From: Solitalea koreensis | Lineage (GTDB): Bacteria > Bacteroidota > Bacteroidia > Sphingobacteriales > Sphingobacteriaceae | Direction of reading: 5' to 3' | Assembly: GCF_900182575.1 (NCBI RefSeq) | Contig: NZ_FXSZ01000001.1 | Coordinates: 186,001-250,000, forward strand | DNA length: 64,000 nt | In this document: positions 1-8,009 of the stretch, one piece after another | Layout of the letters: each line of letters starts with the position of its first letter | Position numbering within the stretch: the stretch's first letter is position 1 | Program-made: the position numbers and the translations under genes | The notes under the pieces: model-generated | Databases searched by the model: none | Seen by the model: only the letters and a program-made list of their open reading frames with translations | Told to the model about the DNA's origin: nothing

Positions 1-2
1 TC

Positions 3-125
3 ACCCTTGAGTTGTTTGACAAGCGAGGGGCTCTCGCCAAAACTACACTCCCCATATCAACTGATTTTATGGGTAAGAGAACTATGCGCCTACCCCAAAG
101 AAATCGGCCACTAAAAGCTCCTTAA
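3..125 (+). CDS. Possible 3' end of an unidentified ORF, cut by the window edge
   Basis: A frame is open from the window edge to a TAA at 123-125, about 40 codons, ending in a basic stretch (MGKRTMRLPQRNRP). I do not recognise the protein. The segment is more GC-rich than its surroundings and folds into short hairpins (GCGAG 23-27 with CTCGC 33-37; CCCATA with TATGGG near 52-74). It could therefore be part of a structured RNA or mobile-element remnant rather than coding. No call can be made without the upstream sequence. Confidence 0.2.
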   Translation, partial: TLELFDKRGALAKTTLPISTDFMGKRTMRLPQRNRPLKAP

Positions 126-222
126 AATAAAACAGGCGGCATCTTCTTAAAATGCAGGGATGCACATGAATATTTTCTTTAAAAAGCATAAATTACCATC
201 TTTACATCCAAATTCAAATCAA

Positions 223-1344
223 ATGAGTAAGAAGAAAGACGAAAAAAAAGAAGAGAAAAAACATCATTCGGTAGTAAATAAGAAATCGATTGAATTTTTC
301 GAAAAATATATTAATACCCATTCACCTACAGGGTTTGAATGGACAGGACAAAAGGTTTGGTTAGATTACATTAAACCCTATGTCGATACTCATTTTGTGG
401 ATAATTACGGTACCGCTGTTGGTGTAATTAACCCAGAAGCAGAATACAAAGTAGTTATTGAAGCGCATGCTGATGAAATTTCATGGTTTGTGAATTACAT
501 TACCAATGATGGATTAATTTATGTAATTCGTAACGGAGGTTCTGATCATCAAATAGCACCTTCAAAACGCGTTAATATTCATACCGAAAAAGGTATTGTA
601 AAAGCTGTTTTCGGCTGGCCTGCCATTCATACTCGTAGTGGTGAAAAAGAAGAAGCGCCGACCTTAAAAAACATCTTTTTAGATTGTGGATGTACCACCA
701 AAGAGGAAGTAGACGCGTTGGGTATACATGTTGGCTGCGTTATTACTTATGAAGATGAGTTCATGGTTTTGAACGATCGCTATTATGTAGGTCGCGCACT
801 CGACAACCGTGCCGGTGGTTTTATGATAGCTGAAGTAGCACGATTGTTAAATGAAAATAAAAAGAAATTGCCATTTGGCTTATACATCGTGAATTCTGTG
901 CAAGAGGAGATCGGTTTACGAGGAGCAGAAATGATCGCCAATCGAATTAAACCGAACTTGGCCATTGTTACTGACGTAACACATGACACAAGCACTCCAA
1001 TGATTAACAAAATTACTCAGGGTGATTTAGCCTGTGGAAAAGGCCCGGTGATTTCATACGCACCGGCAGTTCACAATAACCTCAATAAAATATTGGTTGA
1101 TACTGCCAAAAAGCATGATCTTCCTTTCCAACGTCAGGCCAGTTCACGTTCAACAGGTACTGATACCGATGCATTTGCATATTCAAACGGAGGTGTTGTT
1201 TCTGCCTTAATTTCTTTACCCCTTCGCTACATGCATACCACCGTTGAAATGGTGCATAAACACGATGTTGACAATGTAATTAGCTTGATCTATGAAACCT
1301 TGCTTGAGATAAAGCCAGGCCATGACTTCAGATACATCAAATAA
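223..1344 (+). CDS. M42 family metallopeptidase (glutamyl aminopeptidase/endoglucanase-type)
   Basis: This is a cytosolic co-catalytic metal aminopeptidase of clan MH, family M42, which trims peptides from the N-terminus as large oligomers. Visible motifs in order are the first metal-ligand His in EAHADEISWF (about residue 82), the bridging Asp in VGRALDNRAGG, the catalytic Glu pair in VQEEIGLRGA, TDVTHD, and the last ligand His in LRYMHTTVEMVH. The length of 373 aa fits the family. I chose the ATG at 223 because the 21 codons before it (alternative ATG at 160) look unlike the family and the charged MSKKKDEKKEEKK start is plausible; the longer form cannot be excluded. The gene is monocistronic and ends at a terminator shared with dnaK. 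The exact substrate is unknown. Confidence 0.88.
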   Translation: MSKKKDEKKEEKKHHSVVNKKSIEFFEKYINTHSPTGFEWTGQKVWLDYIKPYVDTHFVDNYGTAVGVINPEAEYKVVIEAHADEISWFVNYITNDGLIYVIRNGGSDHQIAPSKRVNIHTEKGIVKAVFGWPAIHTRSGEKEEAPTLKNIFLDCGCTTKEEVDALGIHVGCVITYEDEFMVLNDRYYVGRALDNRAGGFMIAEVARLLNENKKKLPFGLYIVNSVQEEIGLRGAEMIANRIKPNLAIVTDVTHDTSTPMINKITQGDLACGKGPVISYAPAVHNNLNKILVDTAKKHDLPFQRQASSRSTGTDTDAFAYSNGGVVSALISLPLRYMHTTVEMVHKHDVDNVISLIYETLLEIKPGHDFRYIK

Positions 1345-1384
1345 ATAGAAGAAAAAGGGAATGCTGAATTTCCGTATATAAATA

Positions 1385-1420
1385 AAAATCCCTCACCTGT
1401 TATCCAGAGTGAGGGATTTT
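1385..1420. terminator. Bidirectional intrinsic terminator between the M42 peptidase gene and dnaK
   Basis: Perfect 12-bp arms AAAATCCCTCAC (1385-1396) and GTGAGGGATTTT (1409-1420) surround a 12-nt loop. The A/T ends give a U-tract in both directions, so it can stop the peptidase transcript and the dnaK transcript. Confidence 0.85.
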
Positions 1421-1438
1421 AGTTTATTCAGTTTGATG

Positions 1439-3340
1439 TTACTTAACTTCTTCGAAGTCTACATCTTTAACGTCACCGCTATCGCTGGTTCCATTTTCGC
1501 CTGACGGTCCGCCTTCGTTACCAGGTGCACCAGCTTCTTGAGTAGCTTTATACATCTCTTCAGAAGCTGCATTCCAAGCGTTGGTAAGCTCTGTTGATGC
1601 ACTTTCGATACCCGCAAAATCTTTTGCTGCGTAAGCATCTTTCAATTTCTTGAAAGCATCTTCAATAGGTTGCTTTTTATCAGCAGAAATCTTATCACCA
1701 TATTCTTTTAATTGTTTCTCGGTAGAGAAAATTAAAGCATCAGCAGCGTTTAATTTTTCAACCTCTTCTTTCGCTTTTTTATCTGCTTCAGCATTAGCTT
1801 CAGCTTCTTGCTTCATTTTTTGAATTTCAGCATCAGATAATCCTGAAGAAGCCTCAATGCGAATCTTCTGCTCTTTACCTGTAGCTTTATCTTTAGCCAT
1901 TACATGTAAAATACCATTGGCATCAATATCGAATGTTACTTCAATTTGAGGAATTCCACGAGGTGCAGGAGGAATACCATCCAAGTTGAAACGACCGATA
2001 GAACGGTTTTGGTTTGCCATTGGACGTTCACCTTGTAATACGTGAATCTCAACTGAAGGCTGATTATCAGATGCAGTAGAGAACACCTCACTACGTTTAG
2101 TAGGAATAGTGGTATTTGCCTCGATCAATTTGGTCATTACACCACCCATGGTTTCAATACCCATTGACAAAGGAGTAACGTCTAATAATAAAACGTCTTT
2201 CACTTCACCAGTCAATACACCGCCTTGGATAGCAGCACCAATTGCAACAACTTCATCCGGATTTACACCCTTTGAAGGTGATTTTCCGAAGAAATCTTCA
2301 ACAGCTTTTTGAATAGCAGGGATACGTGTAGAACCACCTACTAAAATAATTTCATCAATATCACTTACCGATAATCCAGCATTTTTCAACGCTGTTTTAC
2401 AAGGCTCAATTGTACTTTTAATCAACGAATCAGTTAATTGCTCAAATTTAGCACGACTTAAATTACGCACTAAGTGTTTAGGCATACCATCAACCGGCAT
2501 AATATAAGGCAAGTTGATCTCGGTAGAAGTAGAACTAGACAATTCAATCTTAGCTTTCTCAGCAGCTTCTTTTAAGCGCTGTAAAGCCATAGGATCTTTA
2601 CGAAGGTCAATCCCCTCATCATTCTTAAATTCTTCTGCTAACCAGTCTATAATAGTCTGATCAAAGTCGTCACCACCAAGGTGAGTATCGCCATCAGTTG
2701 ATTTAACCTCAAATACACCATCACCTAATTCAAGTACAGAAACGTCATGTGTACCACCACCGCAGTCGAACACAACGATCTTCATATCTTTATGAGCTTT
2801 ATCCAAACCATAAGCAAGAGCTGCTGCTGTAGGTTCGTTAATGATACGCTTCACATTTAAACCTGCAATTTCACCTGCCTCTTTCGTAGCCTGACGTTGA
2901 GAATCATTGAAGTAAGCTGGTACAGTAATAACAGCGTCTGTTACTTCCATTCCAAGGTAATCCTCAGCTGTTTTCTTCATTTTTTGAAGAATCATTGCCG
3001 AAATTTCTTGTGGGGTATATGTACGCTCGTCAATCTGTACACGAGGAGTATTATTATCACCTTTCACAACTTTATACGGTACCCGAGAGATTTCGTTCAA
3101 ATCTTCAGCGTACGTATTACCCATAAATCGTTTAATAGAAAAAATGGTTTTAGTTGGGTTCGTAATCGCCTGACGTTTCGCAGGATCACCTACCTTACGC
3201 TCACCATTATCAACAAAACCAACAATCGAAGGAGTAGTACGGCGTCCTTCACTGTTCGGAATTACTACCGGCTCGTTACCTTCCATTACAGCAACACATG
3301 AATTGGTAGTTCCTAAATCGATACCTATAATTTTTGACAT
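1439..3340 (-). CDS. dnaK: Chaperone DnaK (Hsp70)
   Basis: DnaK is the ATP-dependent Hsp70 chaperone, working with DnaJ and GrpE in the cytosol. It has an N-terminal ATPase domain (about 1-380) with IGIDLGTTNSCVAV, the adenosine/phosphate motif VVFDCGGGTHDVSVLE, and DEIILVGGSTRIPAIQ; the linker DVLLLDVTPLS; a substrate-binding beta domain; and a helical lid with an acidic, Gly-rich end closing in VDFEEVK, a variant of the usual EEVD-like tail. The length of 633 aa is typical. It is transcribed alone; dnaJ and grpE are not adjacent. Two overlapping promoter candidates lie 35-60 bases upstream. Confidence 0.98.
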   Translation of the reverse strand: MSKIIGIDLGTTNSCVAVMEGNEPVVIPNSEGRRTTPSIVGFVDNGERKVGDPAKRQAITNPTKTIFSIKRFMGNTYAEDLNEISRVPYKVVKGDNNTPRVQIDERTYTPQEISAMILQKMKKTAEDYLGMEVTDAVITVPAYFNDSQRQATKEAGEIAGLNVKRIINEPTAAALAYGLDKAHKDMKIVVFDCGGGTHDVSVLELGDGVFEVKSTDGDTHLGGDDFDQTIIDWLAEEFKNDEGIDLRKDPMALQRLKEAAEKAKIELSSSTSTEINLPYIMPVDGMPKHLVRNLSRAKFEQLTDSLIKSTIEPCKTALKNAGLSVSDIDEIILVGGSTRIPAIQKAVEDFFGKSPSKGVNPDEVVAIGAAIQGGVLTGEVKDVLLLDVTPLSMGIETMGGVMTKLIEANTTIPTKRSEVFSTASDNQPSVEIHVLQGERPMANQNRSIGRFNLDGIPPAPRGIPQIEVTFDIDANGILHVMAKDKATGKEQKIRIEASSGLSDAEIQKMKQEAEANAEADKKAKEEVEKLNAADALIFSTEKQLKEYGDKISADKKQPIEDAFKKLKDAYAAKDFAGIESASTELTNAWNAASEEMYKATQEAGAPGNEGGPSGENGTSDSGDVKDVDFEEVK

Positions 3341-3374
3341 AATTTTATATTTCTTTCAATCGTATTACTCTTCA

Positions 3375-3399
3375 TCAATGCTTGTGCCAAGCAAAAATA
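3375..3399 (-). promoter_or_regulatory. Candidate dnaK promoters: TAnnTTTG element overlapping a sigma-54-like element
   Basis: On the minus strand TATTTTTG (3392-3399) is a perfect Bacteroidota -7 hexamer-type element, though without a good TTTG at -33. Directly downstream TTGGCAC-N5-TTGA (3375-3390) matches the sigma-54 -24/-12 consensus TGGCAC-N5-TTGC except for the last base. A start 12 bases beyond the -12 would leave a leader of about 24 nt before the dnaK ATG. The sigma-54 reading is inference. Confidence 0.45.
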
Positions 3400-3536
3400 C
3401 AGGCCAAAAATCGAAAGTATGACAGCAAATCACTGTTAAAATGTGGCAAAAACGAAATTTCAAATGACATGATGACAGAGGTAAACTAGAAATAGGAACT
3501 GACAAATAACTGAAGATTGTCAGTTGCCATAAACAA

Positions 3537-3564
3537 AAAGGGAACACATTACTGTGTTCCCTTT
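3537..3564 (-). terminator. Intrinsic terminator after rplQ (end of the S10-spc-alpha cluster)
   Basis: Perfect 12-bp arms AAAGGGAACACA (3537-3548) and TGTGTTCCCTTT (3553-3564) flank a 4-nt loop. On the minus strand the stem runs into CCCTTTTTGTTT, a good U-tract, 29 bases after the rplQ stop. Confidence 0.88.
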
Positions 3565-3592
3565 ATTATTAAAAGATTGAATCTTTCTGAAA

Positions 3593-4081
3593 TTATTCAG
3601 CAGAAGCCTCAGTTGAAGTTTCAGCAGTTTCAGTAGTTTCTGCTTTTTTAGCTTTACCAGCACCACGACGACGTGTTGCTTTCGCTTTCTTAGTATCGCT
3701 AGGTTTACCAGCAGTGTAAGTAGCATTGAAATCTACTAACTCGATAAAACACATTTCAGCGTTATCACCCATACGATTACCGGTTTTGATAATACGAGTG
3801 TAACCACCTGGTCTGTCAGCAATTTTAACAGCGATATCACGGAACAATTCAGTAACTGATTCTTTGTTCTGTAAATAACTGAACACCATACGACGATTGT
3901 GAGTAGTATCTTCTTTAGACTTAGTTAATAAAGGCTCTACGTAAGTACGTAGGGCTTTAGCCTTAGCTAAAGTAGTAGTGATTCTTTTATGCAAAATCAA
4001 AGAAGAAGCCATGTTCGACAACATCGCTTTGCGGTGTGAATCTGTTCTTCCTAAATGATTAATTTTCTTACCGTGTCTCAT
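3593..4081 (-). CDS. rplQ: 50S ribosomal protein L17
   Basis: L17 binds 23S rRNA near the peptide exit tunnel. The conserved start MRHGKKINHLGR, the region SLILHKRITTTLAKAKALR, and GGYTRIIKTGNRMGDNAEM are all present. At 162 aa it is longer than the roughly 125-residue core; the excess is a C-terminal low-complexity tail rich in Lys, Ala, Thr and Glu. It is the last gene of the ribosomal cluster, 107 bases after rpoA, and is followed by a strong terminator. Confidence 0.96.
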   Translation of the reverse strand: MRHGKKINHLGRTDSHRKAMLSNMASSLILHKRITTTLAKAKALRTYVEPLLTKSKEDTTHNRRMVFSYLQNKESVTELFRDIAVKIADRPGGYTRIIKTGNRMGDNAEMCFIELVDFNATYTAGKPSDTKKAKATRRRGAGKAKKAETTETAETSTEASAE

Positions 4082-4188
4082 TTTTATTAATTTAAGTGTG
4101 TACCGTCTCTATGAATTTAATCTGAGGGAATTACACACAGTGAAAAATTATACTAATCTTTCTAATTCCCCTGAAGGGATTTAGGAAA

Positions 4189-5181
4189 TTATTCCTCGTC
4201 TAATTTATATTTAGAAAGGTTCATGCCAAAGGTTAAGCCTTTAGATTTCACCAATTCCTGAATCTCAGTTAGCGATTTCTTTCCGAAGTTTCTAAACTTA
4301 AGCATATCGGCTACGTCATAAGTTACCAATTCAGAAAGAGTTCTGATATCAGCAGCTTTCAGACAGTTCAATGCCCGAACAGACAGGTCAAGATCTTGTA
4401 ATTCAGTTTTAAGGATTTTACGCATGTGTAAAATTTCCTCATCCACTTCTTTAGTATCTTCTTTGGCCTGAGTTTCTAACATGATACGCTCATCTGAGAA
4501 CAGCATAAAGTGCTGAATCAGGATTTTAGCTGCTTCTTTCAATGCATCTTCAGGATGAATTGACCCATCAGTAGTAATGTCAAGAATCAGCTTTTCGTAG
4601 TCAGTCTTTTGCTCAACGCGATAGTTCTCAATTGAGTACTTCACGTTTTTAATTGGAGTATAGATCGAATCGATTGCAATTACACCAAGTGCAGCATCAG
4701 CTGATTTATTTTCTTCTGCTGAAACGTAACCTCTGCCTTTGTTTACAGTCAACTCAACTTCAAGAGTTACACCTGAATTCATATTGCAGATAACCAACTC
4801 AGGGTTCAGAACGGTGAAATTGCTTGAAAATTTAGCAATATCAGCCCCAGAAAATGTTTCCTGACCGTTGATTACTACAAATATTTTTTCTGCGTCACCA
4901 GCTTCGCCAATCTTTTTGAAGCGAATTTGTTTTAAGTTGAGGATAATCTCTGTTACATCTTCAACAACACCTTTGATCGTTGAAAATTCATGAGATACAC
5001 CTGCAAGCTTTACACTGGTAATCGCGTAACCTTCTAAAGATGATAATAGAATCCTGCGTAAAGCATTGCCAATAGTTACACCGAAGCCAGGCTCCAATGG
5101 ACGAAACTCAAAGAGACCTTGAAAATCGGTCGCCTTTTGCATTATTACTTTGTCAGGTCTTTGAAACGCTAAAATTGCCAT
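4189..5181 (-). CDS. rpoA: DNA-directed RNA polymerase subunit alpha
   Basis: Alpha dimerises to nucleate core RNA polymerase assembly, and its C-terminal domain contacts UP elements and activators. The N-terminal domain shows ATDFQGLFEFRPLEPGFG and NALRRILLSSLEGYAI (dimer interface). A linker near residue 235-250 leads to a C-terminal domain with LNCLKAADIRTLSELV and FRNFGKKSLTEIQELV, the helix-hairpin-helix that binds DNA. The length of 330 aa is normal. Its place between rpsD and rplQ is the conserved alpha-operon order. Confidence 0.98.
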   Translation of the reverse strand: MAILAFQRPDKVIMQKATDFQGLFEFRPLEPGFGVTIGNALRRILLSSLEGYAITSVKLAGVSHEFSTIKGVVEDVTEIILNLKQIRFKKIGEAGDAEKIFVVINGQETFSGADIAKFSSNFTVLNPELVICNMNSGVTLEVELTVNKGRGYVSAEENKSADAALGVIAIDSIYTPIKNVKYSIENYRVEQKTDYEKLILDITTDGSIHPEDALKEAAKILIQHFMLFSDERIMLETQAKEDTKEVDEEILHMRKILKTELQDLDLSVRALNCLKAADIRTLSELVTYDVADMLKFRNFGKKSLTEIQELVKSKGLTFGMNLSKYKLDEE

Positions 5182-5281
5182 TTGAGATTTATAAACGTTT
5201 TATATTATTAGTTAAGCGTTATATGTGTAATTAAGGGTTACTTATTTTTTGAATATAATAAATAACCCTTAATAGTCGCTA

Positions 5282-5890
5282 TTATTTAGAGTACAACTCG
5301 ACGATCAGTTGTTCCTTGATATTCTCAGGAATCTCATCACGCTCTGGGAAATTAAGGAATGTTCCTTTAAACTCAGAACCATCCCAATCCAACCAATTGT
5401 ATTTGGTTACACGACGCGCACTCAAAGAGGTTGTAATAGCCTCTAATGATTTAGATTGCTCACGTACACCAATTACATCGCCCGGTTTAAGAGCGTAAGA
5501 AGGAATGTTTACAAGTTGACCGTTAACAGTAATGTGTTTGTGACCTACCAACTGACGAGCAGCTGCACGAGTAGGAGCAATACCTAAACGATATACAGTA
5601 TTATCTAAACGACCTTCCAAAAACTTAAGCAATAACTCACCAGTTACACCAGTTTTACGAGAAGCTTTATCAAATAGGTTAGCAAATTGCTTTTCTAACA
5701 CACCGTAAGTGTATTTAGCTTTTTGCTTTTCCATTAACTGTACAGCGTATTCTGACTTCTTACTACGTTTTTTAGAAGCTCCGTGTTGACCTGGAGGGTA
5801 GTTTTTCTTTTCTAAAACTTTATCAGGTCCAAAGATTGGCTCGTGAAATTTACGCGCAATCTTTGATTTTGGTCCAATATATCTTGCCAT
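5282..5890 (-). CDS. rpsD: 30S ribosomal protein S4
   Basis: S4 is a primary 16S rRNA binder that starts assembly of the 30S body. The start MARYIGPKSKIARKF and the S4 RNA-binding region (LLKFLEGRLDNTVYRLG to HKHITVNGQLVNIPSY) are clear, and 202 aa is usual. The N-terminal region has no Cys, so this is the zinc-free (C-minus) form. It lies in the alpha operon between rpsK and rpoA; in other bacteria S4 represses this operon, but I see no recognisable pseudoknot here. Confidence 0.97.
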   Translation of the reverse strand: MARYIGPKSKIARKFHEPIFGPDKVLEKKNYPPGQHGASKKRSKKSEYAVQLMEKQKAKYTYGVLEKQFANLFDKASRKTGVTGELLLKFLEGRLDNTVYRLGIAPTRAAARQLVGHKHITVNGQLVNIPSYALKPGDVIGVREQSKSLEAITTSLSARRVTKYNWLDWDGSEFKGTFLNFPERDEIPENIKEQLIVELYSK

Positions 5891-5974
5891 TTGTTGATTG
5901 TTTTTAAAGTATTAACAGCCTTTAGCTATTAAATCTTAGCTTTAAAACCTAAGTACTTTAGTTAAAATAAAAAA

Positions 5975-6367
5975 TTAAACTCTTCTGCGTTTTGGAGGAC
6001 GGCAACCATTGTGTGGAAGCGGAGTAATATCTTTGATCGAAGCGATCTCTAGTCCAACGATTTGTAGTGTACGCATAGCTGATTCACGACCAGATCCTGG
6101 ACCTTTAACAAATACTTCTACTTTACGCAAACCTAAATCATAAGCAACTTTACCGCAATCGGTAGCAGCTTGAGCTGCAGCATAAGGGGTATTCTTTTTA
6201 GAACCTTTGAATCCCATTTTACCAGCTGATGACCATGAAATAGTTTGACCAGTAGAGTTGGTCAGAGTAATAATAATGTTGTTAAAAGTTGCGTTGATGT
6301 GTGCTTCACCTACCGATTCAACTACAACAATACGCTTCTTGGTAACTTTTTTTGTTGATTTTGCCAT
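5975..6367 (-). CDS. rpsK: 30S ribosomal protein S11
   Basis: S11 forms part of the 30S platform near the mRNA exit. Diagnostic features are HINATFNNIIITLTNSTGQ near the N-terminus, the Lys/Gly region SAGKMGFKGSKKNTPYAAA, VKGPGSGRESAMR, and the conserved end HNGCRPPKRRRV. The length is 130 aa. It is separated from rpsM by an 87-base spacer holding two hairpins. Confidence 0.97.
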   Translation of the reverse strand: MAKSTKKVTKKRIVVVESVGEAHINATFNNIIITLTNSTGQTISWSSAGKMGFKGSKKNTPYAAAQAATDCGKVAYDLGLRKVEVFVKGPGSGRESAMRTLQIVGLEIASIKDITPLPHNGCRPPKRRRV

Positions 6368-6454
6368 TTTCTTTTAAAAGTACTTTGTATACCTATAGAT
6401 ACTCTATAGGAGGTGATCAGTTATTTAATTAATAACTCTGATTTTATTTACTTA

Positions 6455-6832
6455 TTATCTGGTAGCTTTTTTCTTACCAGCAACAGTTTTACGTTTACCT
6501 TTACGTGTACGTGAGTTATTTTTAGTTCGCTGTCCGCGTAATGGTAATCCTTTACGGTGACGTACACCACGGTAGCAACCAATATCCATCAAACGCTTGA
6601 TGTTGAGTTGTACTTCTGAACGCAAAGCACCTTCTACTTTGAAGCTCTGATCAATAATTGAACGAATTGCAGCTAGCTGATCATCGTTCCAGTCCTGAAC
6701 TTTAGTATTCAAATCAATACCAGCTTCTGTTAAGATTTGCTGAGCAGAACGGCGGCCGATACCATAAATGTAGGTAAGACCGATCTCTCCGCGTTTGTTT
6801 CTTGGTAAATCAATACCTGCTATCCTTGCCAT
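6455..6832 (-). CDS. rpsM: 30S ribosomal protein S13
   Basis: S13 sits in the 30S head and bridges to the 50S subunit and P-site tRNA. It begins MARIAGIDLPRNKRGEIG, carries the helix-hairpin-helix YIYGIGRRSAQQIL, and ends in the basic tail RGQRTKNNSRTRKGKRK. The length is 125 aa. It follows rpmJ by 31 bases. Confidence 0.97.
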   Translation of the reverse strand: MARIAGIDLPRNKRGEIGLTYIYGIGRRSAQQILTEAGIDLNTKVQDWNDDQLAAIRSIIDQSFKVEGALRSEVQLNIKRLMDIGCYRGVRHRKGLPLRGQRTKNNSRTRKGKRKTVAGKKKATR

Positions 6833-6863
6833 ATTTTTTAATTCAATCTTTAATTTTCAGTGA

Positions 6864-6980
6864 TTAGCCTTGACGCTGTTTGTATTTCGGATTCTTTTTG
6901 TTAATAACATAAAGCTTTCCGTTGCGACGAATGATTTTGCAATCAACGCTGCGTTTTTTAATTGATGCTCTAACTTTCAT
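6864..6980 (-). CDS. rpmJ: 50S ribosomal protein L36 (zinc-free type)
   Basis: I found this 38-residue gene by translating the rpsM-infA gap. The protein begins MKVRASIKKRSVDCKIIRR and ends NPKYKQRQG, typical of L36. Of the four zinc ligands of the C-plus form (three Cys and one His) only one Cys remains, so this is the zinc-independent form. It starts one base after the infA stop, the usual order infA-rpmJ-rpsM. Confidence 0.96.
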   Translation of the reverse strand: MKVRASIKKRSVDCKIIRRNGKLYVINKKNPKYKQRQG

Positions 6981-6981
6981 T

Positions 6982-7200
6982 TTATTTGTACCTATATGTT
7001 ATACGCCCTTTGGTTAAATCATAAGGCGACATTTCTAATTTAACTTTATCACCCGGTAAGATTTTGATGTAATTCATTCTCATCTTACCAGAAATATGAG
7101 CGATGATCTCATGCCCGTTCTCAAGCTCTACACGAAACATTGCATTTGACAATGCTTCTCTAATTATTCCATCCTGCTCAATTGAGGATTGTTTTGCCAT
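6982..7200 (-). CDS. infA: Translation initiation factor IF-1
   Basis: IF-1 binds the 30S A site and assists IF-2 and IF-3. The 72-residue OB-fold protein has FRVELENGHEIIAHISGKMR and the end MSPYDLTKGRITYRYK, both hallmark segments. It lies 5 bases after map and one base before rpmJ, so the three genes are tightly coupled. Confidence 0.97.
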   Translation of the reverse strand: MAKQSSIEQDGIIREALSNAMFRVELENGHEIIAHISGKMRMNYIKILPGDKVKLEMSPYDLTKGRITYRYK

Positions 7201-7205
7201 GTATT

Positions 7206-7979
7206 TTAGTTTTTTAATACTTCTTCAATAACTGAAAACGTTGATAAAACATCAGCTTTACCTTTGGCTACCGCAATGGTATGTTCAAAGTGGGCCGAAG
7301 GTTTACGATCCTGAGTGAAAACGGTCCAACCATCGTTCGATTGTTTTACCCTAGCCGTTCCCATATTGATCATGGGTTCGATAGCAATAACCAATCCTTC
7401 GGTTAACTTCATTCCCGTTCCACGTTTACCGTAATTAGGCACTTGTGGATCTTCATGCAGATGACGGCCTACACCGTGACCTACTAATTCTCTCACTACA
7501 CCGTAACCTTGCTTCTCAGCGTGTTCTTGAACTGCAAAACCAATATCGCCAAGTCGCATCCCTACGACTGCTACTTCAACAGCTTTTGCTAAACACTCTT
7601 TAGTGATAGTTAATAACTGCTGAACCTCAGGAGCAATTTCGCCTACAGCAAATGTGTAAGCAGAATCACCGTAAAACTTATTTTTAAGAACGCCACAATC
7701 TACAGAGATAATATCTCCCTCTACAAGCGCTTGCTTTGTTGGAATACCATGTACAACTACTTCATTTACCGAAATACATAGTGAAGCGGGAAAACCTTCA
7801 TATCCTTTAAAAGCTGGCGTAGCTCCGTTATCACGAATAAATTGTTCAGCAATTCTATCAAGTTCAAGCGAGGTAACGCCTGGTTTGATATGCTTGGCAA
7901 CTTCGGCCAACGTTTTTGAGACTAATAAAGAACTTTCCCTAATTAACTCTATCTCTTCCGCTGATTTGTAATGTACCAT
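7206..7979 (-). CDS. map: Type I methionine aminopeptidase
   Basis: This enzyme removes the initiator Met from nascent proteins using two divalent metals (family M24A). The ligand motifs are all visible: Asp in IISVDCGVLKNKFYGDSAYT (two Asp), His in LVGHGVGRHLHEDPQVPNYG, Glu in VIAIEPMINMGTA, and the final Glu region. At 257 aa with no N-terminal zinc-finger extension it is the bacterial type Ia form. It sits between secY and infA, 30 bases after secY, the conserved arrangement. Confidence 0.97.
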   Translation of the reverse strand: MVHYKSAEEIELIRESSLLVSKTLAEVAKHIKPGVTSLELDRIAEQFIRDNGATPAFKGYEGFPASLCISVNEVVVHGIPTKQALVEGDIISVDCGVLKNKFYGDSAYTFAVGEIAPEVQQLLTITKECLAKAVEVAVVGMRLGDIGFAVQEHAEKQGYGVVRELVGHGVGRHLHEDPQVPNYGKRGTGMKLTEGLVIAIEPMINMGTARVKQSNDGWTVFTQDRKPSAHFEHTIAVAKGKADVLSTFSVIEEVLKN

Positions 7980-8009
7980 TCTTTTCTTTATACTCTCCGC
8001 TACACTTAA

